Below are positions 12,416-23,428 of a stretch of 64,000 nt of DNA, piece after piece. The notes beneath the pieces were generated by a model. The model had not been told where the DNA came from. It made no database searches and saw only the letters and a list, made by a program, of their open reading frames with translations. The DNA comes from Watersipora subatra (lineage: Eukaryota > Bryozoa > Gymnolaemata > Cheilostomatida > Watersiporidae), in assembly GCF_963576615.1 (NCBI RefSeq), contig NC_088708.1:54919196-54983195 (forward strand), in the 5' to 3' direction. The number at the start of each line of letters is the position of its first letter. Within the stretch, counting starts at the first letter, position 1. The position numbers were made by a program, and so were the translations under genes.

Positions 12416-13314
12416 CATTTTTATTGTGTTACAAAACATAGTGTCAGTAGAAATTTGCCATGGAAAAATTTGGTGATTTGTACCCAAATCACAAGCTCCA
12501 GTCGTGCAAATGGTTAGTGCGCTGAACTTATAATCAGTATGACATGCAGAGACTGTGAGATCGAGCCTCACCGCGAGCACATTTTTATTGTGTTACAAAA
12601 CATAATGTTAGTAAAAATTCGCAATGGCAAATTTTTGTCACAAATATCTAAACCACAAGATCCAGTGGTGCAATCGGTTAGTGCGCTGTACTTATAAACA
12701 GTATGAGATGCAGAGCCTGTAAGTTCGAGCCTCACCTGGAGCACATTTTTATTGTGTTACAAAACTTAATGTTAGTAGAAGTTCGGAATGGCAAATTTTT
12801 CTCACAAATATCTCAACCACAAGCTCCAGTGGTGCAATCGGTTAGTGCGCTGTGCTTATAAACAGTATGAGATGCAGAGGCTGTGAGTTCGAGCCTCACC
12901 TGGAGCAAAACTTTATTGTGTTACAAAACATAATGTTAGTGGAAATTCGCAATGGCAAATTTTTGTCACAAATATCTAAACCACAAGCTCCAGTGGTGCA
13001 ATCGGTTAGCGCGCTGTACTTATAAACAGTATGAGATGCAAAGGCTGTGAGTTCGAGCTTCACCTGGAGCACATTATTATTGTGTTACAAAACATAATAT
13101 CAGTAGAAATTCGCAACGTGAAATTTTTGTCACAAATATCTAAATCACAAGCTCCAGTGGTGCAATCGGTTAGTGCGCTGTACTTATAAACAGTATGAGA
13201 TGCAGAGGCTGTGAGTTCGATCCTCACCTGGAGCACATTATTATTGTGTTACAAAACATAATGTTAGTAGGAAGTCGTAATCGGAAAATTCTGTCACAAA
13301 TATCTAAACCACAA

Positions 13315-13399
13315 GCTCCAGTGGTGCAATCGGTTAGTGCGCTGTACTTATAAACAGTATGAGATGCAGAGGCTGTGAGTTCGAGCCTCACCTGGAGCA
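13315..13399 (+). tRNA. tRNA-Ile(UAU), intact copy
   Basis: All stems pair, with a GTGC/GTGC D-stem that contains two G-U wobbles. The anticodon is UAU. The spacer begins CATAATTATTG with no T4 run. Confidence 0.8.
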
Positions 13400-13642
13400 C
13401 ATAATTATTGTGTTACAAAACATGATGTTAGTAGAAATTCGCAATGGAAATATTTGGTGAATTGTACCCAAATCGCAAGCTCCAGTCATGCATATGGTTA
13501 GTGTGCTAATCTTATACTCAGTATGACATGCAGAGGCTGTGAGTTCGAGCCTCACCTGGAGCACAACTTTATTGTGTTACAAAACATAATGATAGTAGAA
13601 ATTCGCAATGGCAAAATTTGGTCACAAATATCTAAACCGCAA

Positions 13643-13727
13643 GCTCCAGTGGTGCAATCGGTTAGCGCGCTGTACTTATAAACAGTATGGGATGCAGAGG
13701 CTGTGAGTTCGAGCCTCACCTGGAGCA
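13643..13727 (+). tRNA. tRNA-Ile(UAU), intact exons with variant intron
   Basis: Exons are intact; the 11-nt intron ends GGG rather than GAG. A T5 run follows the gene directly. Confidence 0.82.
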
Positions 13728-13806
13728 CATTTTTATTGTGTGACAAAACATTATGATAGTAGGAAGTCGTAATGGGAAAATTTTGTCACAAATTTCTAAA
13801 CCACAA

Positions 13807-13909
13807 GCACCAGTGGCGCAATCGGTTAGTGCGCTGTACTTATAAACAGTATGAGATGCAAAACAAAACATGATGTGCTCAAGGTGAGTTCGAGCCTCAC
13901 CTTGAGCAC
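13807..13909 (+). pseudogene. Broken tRNA-Ile unit with an internal insertion
   Basis: The 5' half is normal apart from GCACCAG at the start. After GATGCA the sequence is replaced by about 35 bases (AACAAAACATGATGTGCTCA...) that resemble neighbouring spacer, and then the T-arm resumes. The unit is about 17 bases longer than usual and shifts the phase of the array. The 3' anticodon stem is lost. Confidence 0.8.
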
Positions 13910-14479
13910 ATTATTATTGTGTTACAAAACATAGTGTTAGTAAAAATTTGCAATGGAAAAAGTTGGTGATTTGTACCCAAATCACAAGCTCCAGTCGTGC
14001 AAATGGTTAGTGTGCTGATCTTATAATCAGTATGACATGCAGAGGCTGTGAGTTCGAGCTTCACCTGGAGCACATTTTTATTGTGTTACAAAACATAATG
14101 TTAGTAAAAATTCGCAATGGCAAATTTTTTTCACAAATATCTAAACCACAAGCTCCAGTGGTGCAATCGGTTAGCGCGCTGTACTTATAATCAGTATGAG
14201 ATGCAGAGTCTGTGAGATCGAGCCTCACCGGGAGCACATTATTATTGTGTTACAAAACATAATGTTAGTAGAAAGTCGCAATTGGAAATTTCTGTTACAA
14301 ATATCTAAATCACAAGCTCCAGTGGTGCAATCGGTGAGTGCGCTGTACTTATAAACAGTATGAGATGCAGAGGCTGTGAGTTCGCGCCTCACCTGGAACA
14401 CATTCTTATTAAGTTAGAAAAAATAATGCTAGAAGAAAGTCGCAATGGAAAATTTTTGTCACAAGTACCCAATCCACAA

Positions 14480-14564
14480 GCTCCGGTGGTGCAATCGGTT
14501 AGTGCGCTGTACTTATAATCAGTATGAGATGCAGAGGCTGTGAGTTCGAGCCTCACCCGGAGCA
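14480..14564 (+). tRNA. tRNA-Ile(UAU) with compensatory acceptor-stem change
   Basis: The 5' acceptor strand is GCTCCGG and the 3' strand is CCGGAGC. Both partners of pair 6-67 have changed, from A-U to G-C, so the stem stays perfect. The intron is AATCAGTATGAG-like (CTTATAATCAG), the anticodon is UAU, and a T5 stop follows closely. A paired change is unexpected in drifting satellite sequence. Confidence 0.82.
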
Positions 14565-15779
14565 CATTTTTATTGTGTTACAAAACATAATGTTGGTAGA
14601 AAGTCGTAATGGGAAAATTTTGTCACAAATATCTAAAGCACAAGCTCCAGTGGTGCAATCGGTTAGCGCGCTGTACTTATAAACAGTAGGAGATGCAGAG
14701 GCTGTGAGTTCAAGCCTCTCCTGGAACACAATTTTATTGTGTTACAAAACGTATTGTTAGTAGAAAGTCGTAATGGGAAAATTTTGTCACAAATTTCTAA
14801 ACCACAAGCTCCAGTGGTGCAATCGGTTAGCGCGCTGTACTTATAAACAGTATGAGATGCAGAGGCTGTGAGATCGAGCCTCACCTGGAGCACATTATTA
14901 TTGTGTTACAAAACATTATGTTAGTAGAAAGTCGCAATGGGAAATTTCTATCACAAATATCTAAATCACAAGCTCCAGTGGTGCAATCGGTGAGTGCGCT
15001 GTACTTATAAACAGTATGAGATGCAGAGGCTGTGAGTTCGAGCCTCACCTGGAGCACATTTTTATTGTGTTACAAAACATTATGATAGTAGAAAGTCGTA
15101 ATGGGAAAACTTTGTCACAAAAATCTAAAGCACAAGCTTCAGCGGTACAATCGGTTAGCACGCTGTACTTATAAACAGTAGGAGATGCAGAGGCTGTGAG
15201 TTCGAGCTTCACCTGGAGCACATTTTTATTGTGTTACAAAACATAATGTTAGTAAAACTTCGCAATGGCAAATTTTTGTCACAAATATCTAAACCACAAG
15301 CTCCAGTGGTGCAATCGGTTAGCGCGCTGTACTTATAAACAGTATGAGATGCAGAGGCTGTGAGATCGAGCCTCACCGGGAGCACATTATTATTGTGTTC
15401 CAAAACATAATGTTAGTAGAAAGTCGCAATGGGAAATTTCTCTCACAAATATCTAAATCACAAGCTCCAGTGGTGCAATCGGTGAGTGCGCTGTACTTAT
15501 AAACAGTATGAGATGCAGAGGCTGTGAGTTCGAGCCTCACTTGGAGCACATTTTTATTGTGTTACAAAACATTATGATAGTAGAAAGTCGTAATGGGAAA
15601 ATTTTGTCACAAATATCTAAAGCACAAGCTCCAGTGGTGCAATCGGTTAGCACGCTGTACTTATAAACAGTAGGAGATGCAGAGGCTGTGAGTTCAAGCC
15701 TCACCTGGAACACATTTTTATTGTGTTACAAAACATAATGTTAGTAGAAAGTCGTAATAGGAAAATTTTGTTACAATTA

Positions 15780-16835
15780 ACCAATTCACAGGCTCCAGTG
15801 GTGCAATCGGTTAGTGCGCTGTACTTATAAACAGTATGAGATGCAGAGGCTGTTAGTTCGCGCCTCACCCTTAGCACATTTTTATTGCGTTACAAAAACA
15901 TATTGTTGATGGAAAATCGCAGTGGAATATTTTCGCCATAAAGAACAATATCATAAACTCCAGTGGTAATATCGGTTAGCACGCTGTACTTATAAACAGT
16001 ATGAGATGCAGAGGCTGTGAGTTCGAGCCTCACCCGGAGCACATTTTTATTGCGTTACAAAAACTTATTGTTGGTAGAAAATCGCAGTGGAATAGTTTCG
16101 CCAAAATTACCAATATCACAAACTTCAGTGGTGATATCGGTTAGCGCTCTGTTCTTTTAAGCAGTACGAGATGCGGAGGCTGTGCGTTCGAGCATCACCT
16201 GGAGCACATTTTGATAGTTCTAAAAAACATATTGTTGGTAGAAAATCGTCATGAAAACCTCTGATGGGAAGTTCCCAAATCACAAGCTCCAGTGGTGCAA
16301 TCGGTTAGTGCCCTGGACTTATAAACAGTATGAGATGCAGAGGCTGTGAGTTCGCGCCTCACCTGGAACACATTTTTATTAAGTTAGAAAAAAATAATGC
16401 TAGAAGAACGTCTCAATGGAAAATTTTTGTCACAAGTTCCCAAATCACAAGCTTCAGTGGTGCAATTGGTTAGCATGCTGTACTTATAAACAGTATGAGA
16501 TGCAGAGGCTGGGAGTTTGAGTTTCACCTGGAGCTCATTTTTATTGTGTTACAAAACATAATGTTAGTAGAATGTGGCAATGGAAAACTTTTGTCACAAG
16601 TACCCAAATCACAAGCTCCAGTGGTGCAATCGGTTAGTGCGCTGTACTTATAAACAGTATGAGATGCAGAGGCTGTGAGTTCGAGCCTCACCTGGAGCAC
16701 ATTTTTATTGTAAAAACATTTATTAGCATCATCAACATCTCGCAATCGCAACTTTCAGAAGCACAATCAGTTAGCGCACTGCATGTATTTATACGCAGAA
16801 TGAAATGCAGAGCCTGTCAGTCCGAGATTTAAAAA
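15780..16835 (+). repeat. Decayed right edge of the tRNA array
   Basis: Units starting near 15957, 16122, 16286 and 16451 have mutated acceptors (ACTCCAG, ACTTCAG, GCTTCAG), altered T-arms and a different spacer (for example TATTGTTGGTAGAAAATCGC). A final trace at about 16753-16835 keeps only the D-arm and part of the anticodon arm. Single-copy sequence begins at about 16,840. Confidence 0.8.
16615..16699 (+). tRNA. tRNA-Ile(UAU), last intact copy at the array edge
   Basis: Complete fold with T5 terminator, although the five units before it (15957-16451) are strongly decayed. An intact copy next to the array edge could be the ancestral single gene or one under selection. Confidence 0.88.
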
Positions 16836-19619
16836 AACAACTTTTAAAGACTTTATCAACACTTTGACTTGTATTTTTGCTGTTACTGCAGTTATTCGCG
16901 ACTCGGAAGCTTCAGGTCAGGATCAGAAGTACATGTACATTGTACATTGTACATTGCTATGTATGTCTCTACACCTATCGTAGCTTAAAACAAGAGCTCA
17001 AACTATACTGCATAGAACCCTAGATAAATTTAAGCTTTTCAATGGAACTAGACTAGTAACAAAGATATTTTCACTACTGGTAATACGTAGATGGAGTTAC
17101 TTTCATGTCAAGTTTTCTTACAGACATTATTTGGTAACACTAGGTATTTATGCTCGTAATATCATGCGCCAAACCTGTTGAGTGCTTACCATAAATAACT
17201 ATTGTTATTACAATATTTCTACCGTTATAATTAATTATTGAAAATGAATAATGGGACATCACAAAATGTCCCATTATTTCGGCATGTTGCATTTCATAAC
17301 TCCGGAATTACTATTTTTAAAGCAGTAGATTTTACATTATCTGAAAGCCAAAAAAATACTGCATCAATTAATTTAAAGAATTCTATAATTGGAGCAAATA
17401 TGCATAGGTAGTGGCATCAAATAACTCTAAACGTCAAATTATTATTTATGGACATGCCCATATGCTACCAGACACACCAACCACACACATCTAACATGTG
17501 CTTGACACAATCAACGCTGTCAAATGCAGCAATGTATATGTACATTGAGATTTCCCACAAATTATTCAAGAGGTCAATTTAGCTAACTGATATTAATAGT
17601 GGCAGAAACTGGGAACATGAAACTATTTCTAAACTTATCAATTATGAGAAATCGAACAGAAAGTCTAAAAGCGAGAGAGTAAACATTGATCTCTAGAGTA
17701 TGTCAGAATGTAGATTCAACTGGTAGTGCCCTGAAAGGAATGCCAGACATTTATCAGCCTTTCACAATGAATGTGCTAAAATCTTATTGGTAAGGAAAAT
17801 GTTAAACTTATATTTAAGTTTTCTTTCAGAGGACTTAAATATAAGGTATTCAAGTCTCTAATAAGGTATTCAAAGCTACTTGCAATGCCTTCAAAGAGCT
17901 CTTCTGCTGTGAAAAAGGAATGGCAAGCCTCTCCTATCTAGCTCATGCATATTCATAACAACCTGTAATATATGCGTAATCGAATCACAATTGTATGAAA
18001 AAACGCCGAAAGCTTTACCTGTGTTCACCGATGAAGGATACACGGAGTGGCTATTCACCACACCGCGCGTCTATTCATTACCTTTTCTATCAATCCGCAG
18101 CGCTTTTCTGATATGACGAAATGAAGCGTGAAATTTCCATCCACAATATTGACAGTATAAACTCGACTGCAAAGGGGAAGAGTTTGTTTATTCTGAGCAA
18201 ATGAAGCAGCCGGACTAGTTGAACAGTTGGTATGCAGCTCGATAATTAACTGGAGTTGATGCCAGTACATAAGCTGCAGGACGTGATTGACATCTTAATG
18301 TAAGTGAAGCTGGGTGCGTTATTTTGTACATTCATATGTAGGTTCATCAGTATGCTGAGTTAAGAGCAGCTGCTATTCTATTGCTGTTAACATAGTGCTG
18401 GTAGATGATTACAGTTGCTTTTGTAATCTGATAGCATGCTGCTGCCTTAGTTAGGCAACATGAGTAAATCAAGAGCAAAAAGGGTAGTAAATAAGAATAT
18501 ACTGCAGCAACTTACAAAATAAATGACAACTTACAGAGATTTCAACTCCACTTCATTTTTGCGTAAAATATACATGTACGAATTCTTAATCTTAGGTACT
18601 TGCATATTTGAGAAATAATAGAGCAAATCTTACATTTAGCTTCTGAAGCTAATAAAATATGTCTGATATGTTCTGTTGTTTTAAAACTTCAGCAAACTTC
18701 ATAAAGCTGATGTTAATTTAGTTTTCATTTATATAACAGGGTTGTGTTGGGTAAGATTAAGTTTGTGTACAAACAAACAAGTGAATTAGAGACAGCACTA
18801 AAAGTTGTCAAATAGCTAAAAATCTGCTTCATTGAAAGTCTGTTTCATTACCCATAATTCTCTGAATGTACAATCAAAAGTGCTTTAACATACACCTGGT
18901 CTAGTTTTGGCAGCATGCCAATTACGTTGAGTCTTAATAATTTGATTTGCATACAGTATGACGAGTAACATAGATGTATAACTAGCTTAAATTGCCAGCC
19001 TGATAGATTTCTGCATTATTTACCATCAAGAACATCAGTTCCTTATGCATTATTTACATGTTTACTGAAAAAAAGTTGAAATAACATCGGAATTCGTTTG
19101 CAAACACCGAGACAGATATATGACTGGTGTCACATTTCGCAACAAAATTTGCCTTCTCAACTAGTTGAACTAGAAATCTCTTCCCGCAACTGTTCCTAGA
19201 CCTTCCGTCCTAACAATATCCAACTAGCTGAGAATATTGAGTCAAGCTTCATGCGTCGCTCTGCAGGGATATTAACGATTAGCCGATGACTAATATGGTC
19301 TACACAAAAGAACTAGTGTTTTCAAGGCTTCGCAGGTTTACATAAATCAATAGCTATATAGCCCCTATAACAGATGTGCTTTGTCACATGTAGCCACCTG
19401 TCATAGACCTCTAGACATTTACTACTGCGAGGTACTTCGAGGAGGTAATTATGAGACCGACTGCGGACGGCTTTATGGGAAACTAGAGTCGATCAAATGT
19501 AATTCATGTTTAGAGCAACTGCAGGAGAGATAAGAGTTAACTTAATAGCAGCAAGTATAAGTAAGTGAACTTGTGCACTTATCGTTGTTGTGTCACAATT
19601 TGAGCATGGACACTTTTAT

Positions 19620-20190
19620 TTTTTGACATCGGGTTTACTAATATAATATGTGATTTATTATGATACATACTAAAGAGTAAAACATTTTATTACTACTTAC
19701 ATAGGATGATGTCAATAAGGAAGACTGTTAGCTCATACACTCATTCTTGACCTAGTTCATAGTAAGGTATTGCCTAAATTGGTATAAAGTTGCTTCTGAA
19801 AGGTTCCTGTTTCGTTGGCAAGACTTTATGTATTTCTGCCACAATAGATACTCTCATTGATTGTATTAAAATCTAAATGTAAGATTTCTATGGAAGTTAA
19901 ACTCTATACTTGTTCATGAAGCACCACAGCTAAAGTGAGGACTTGTATGCTGATTTTTGCACGTCAACACTACATAACATATTTCACAGGTCAACTTTGT
20001 AGCACAATGTCAACATGAGTTTGTTTTTCCCACTCATTAGTGGAGCTGGAAGTTTTCTAGACGTTACTGGGTATGGTGTGATGCGTTGGGAGTTATCATT
20101 ACAGTACCTCATGCTATTGAGAGCTACATTAGTTTAAATTATGAAGTTGTGTTAGAAAACCTGGAGAACTTGAGTCATGTTAAACATTGC
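19620..20190 (+). repeat. Dispersed repeat, copy 1
   Basis: Shares long stretches with 31,910-32,215. Both hold a TTATGATAC..ACTAAAGA segment, a GACTGTTAGCTCAT / GGCTGTTAGCTCAT segment followed by CACTCATTCTTGA, and a downstream GGGAGTTATCA segment. Class is unknown; neither terminal repeats nor a coding region were seen. Copy 1 has about 220 bp of extra sequence in the middle. Confidence 0.6.
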
Positions 20191-22049
20191 ATCTAAAAGT
20201 GTCTAAAATTGGTAGAAAACTCAAATTAGTTACATTCTCACCTGAAACTCTCGCCATCAGTAATATTTAAAATCCATGTTTCAATACCAAGTGCTGGCTT
20301 CTATGCTCAGATGGAGCAATAACAGAACTTACTAAGCCAACATCTGACTATCTATATATTCTCAAACAGCTTGCGAATTCTGGAAAGTTTAATTTTAGCT
20401 CCTTATGTTCCATTTTATAATTTTAGTAATTTTTATGGTTCATAAATTTTATTAGAAGCTTGATGAGCAAGGCACATAAAATAAAGGATTTTATTATGAA
20501 AATTAATGCAAATACATACATAGGTATTCATAAATATTTAGGAAAAATAATGGTACTTATAGAGTGTATAGCCTTCCCCTAAATGCAAACTTTTTAAAAA
20601 AGGTATTGCTACAGCTTTTAACCTAAAGACGGTGGAGTTTCATCAAGTAATTCTTGCATACCTTCATATCACCAGTGCCCACGCGGTATTCAGGTTTGAT
20701 CTGATAAACTTTGTACAAAGTGAAATACGACTCCAGAGTGGCTATCATTCAAACTACAATCGAGTAATCTATGTGAAGGAGGAATCATTGTCTTTACTTT
20801 TGAATGCTGCAGAGTAAAGAATATAGCCATCTGCAAATTGTAAGATGTATACCATAGCATAGCTAATGGTTGCTATGTATTTCGCTTTAACACTACATGT
20901 AATAGCAGCAAAACCTTTTAAGGTTTATCATCTCTTGCTCTTCAGGGGCTCAGCTGTGTCTGCAGTTACACGCGTGTATTTAGATATTAATGTAAATTAA
21001 GCAGCAACTAACTTCATGGCCTTTTTTTAATGATGTGAAAATTTTAAATAATTGAAAAAACAAGTTTTTAGATATATTTCTAGTAGTTACAGAGTTGTTT
21101 CCTCACGTTCGAACATTGCAATACTCACTGCACAGCTGTTTGCTAAGATCCATCAAACAGCTAAACTCACTGCAGTCTTTTACATCATACTCTCAGATTT
21201 TATTTAAACATGCTACTTTGCTGTTGCATTTTCAAAAAACTCATAACTAACATCTGCATATATAAAATGACTGTACTAGTTGGTACTCTTTTTTTTCCTC
21301 CTCTTTTTGAAAGTTTCTTACCAGACACAAATCGTCTTTCTCTGTAACCTTTTGTCTAAATCCTCTTTAAACTCGCCTGTAAGTTTTGGCAGCAAAGGAG
21401 TTGTTTGCTGCCCAACTATGCAATGAGTTTGCCCTCACCAAGCGTTTGTGATTAACACATGGCATGTACTTACTTATCTTATGTGAGATTCAATACCCTA
21501 GCTAGTGAACAACAATGGCCACCCTGACAGCAGTGCTTATAATCACGCATTTTACCATGCTAATTAGAACTGAAGAGTCCTTGAAAAGGCTGCTGTCGTA
21601 AATGGCAGCAATGAAATCCAAGCTGTTTACTTTTCTATTGAGACTTATCAGCACTTTGATGCTTGTTTGCTGATTAGGCAATATTACCAAGCAACTGTCA
21701 ACACATGCCTTACGCTTATCACTAAACACTTCGTAATACAAATATAATTAATATTTTCTTTCACTTTGAATGCATGACTAAGCAAGGTAGGTGGTGGCTG
21801 CAAAGCATTTAAAGGATTGTAAAAATGCAGTTACTTTAAAATAAGGCTGAAGTTGTTATAAATAAATGGTTTCAGTTTTTCAGTTTAAGGTATAAGATTG
21901 TATTATTGCACAGAGGGTAAAGTAACTTACCTTTTCATGATACATAAAATATATGTATTTTGTGTCAAAACCATATATAAAAAAGACAAAGTCACACAAA
22001 ATGCTAAAATTGTCTAAATATTTTTGTATTGGTCTGGTTTATTATAGTA

Positions 22050-22570
<521 letters not shown>

Positions 22571-23428
22571 GTGTAATAGTTATTTTCCTCAGGTCGCTCT
22601 CGATAAAGCCCGTCACAGAGTGCACTGGCGCCCGCACATATGGAGTTCAATATACGTTCAGTCATAATAAATGCTATTACATTGTAGTGGTGTTATAATA
22701 TTAATGAGCATTGTTTTCCCTTGGTATTTTATTCTTTGTTTGTGATTTTACATGGAATAATTAGCAAGCCTCATGTACGCTTTTAGCAGCTAGCACTCAT
22801 TTCGCCTGAGGGCATTGTCAACCATCAGAATGTAAACCACTTATGGCAGCATTTCCTAAGAGACTTAGACCTCCCTAATCAATGTTTCATTTTCACAAAG
22901 TTAACTTAACTATATACTTTTGTCACTTTGCAGTAAATGCAGCACTGGTGTGACAGTTTAGTGGCAACATCAATTGCTTGAACTACCAACATGTTCAAAC
23001 TGTAGAAAAAACATTTTTTGTGACCTTTCTCAAGTTTTTATCAATTAATAGTTATCGCCTCAATCTGCTAATGGTACATGTTTAGTGTTTGATGTTGTTC
23101 TTATAACAAAAATTATGTCGTTTTTTGGTTAACTCTATGAAATTGGCACAATTCTATTGTGACAGCTCACCAAACAGCTTTAATTGATATGCTTTAAAAT
23201 GGAAGGAACAGATTTATGTGGTACTAAGCTTGGCAGTATGACGCTGAGCATTGTAAGCAAATTATAGAATTACGCTGCCAACAAATAGGTAACATAATGG
23301 CATTTATTTCTGTTTGCTGTCTAGGCCTGCAAGTCCTAATACCTTCACATCATCATTGGGTATTATTTTGATTATGCTGTCTCTTCAGAAAAAATTGATG
23401 TCTTGGATGGAAGCATGTAGCTGTATTC

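Larger units (their letters stand above)
1..16835 (+). repeat. Tandem array of 102 tRNA-Ile(UAU)-type units, 164 bp period
   Basis: Every unit starts with GCTCCAG and ends with CTGGAGCA, the two halves of a tRNA acceptor stem, followed by an AT-rich spacer of about 79 bp. Units begin at 33, 197, 361, 525 and so on every 164 bp. The phase slips by one base near 4460 and 9215 and by 17 bases after the unit at 13807, and it loosens after 15792. I count 102 units up to 16615, plus a decayed trace at about 16753-16835. All units have the same orientation. The array is cut by the left window edge, so its true size is unknown. About 17 units keep a complete tRNA fold; the others have changed anticodon loops, D-arms or acceptor stems. 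It can be read as a very large tRNA gene cluster or as a satellite derived from a tRNA gene. Confidence 0.95.

Noticed and set aside
77-15403. Repeated open frames of 60-76 codons on both strands in the first 15 kb
   Set aside because: They are readings through tRNA units and spacers that recur because the array recurs; each starts inside a tRNA, and they share no protein family.
18055-18270. 71-codon minus-strand frame
   Set aside because: No recognised family, splice context or repeat of it elsewhere in the window.
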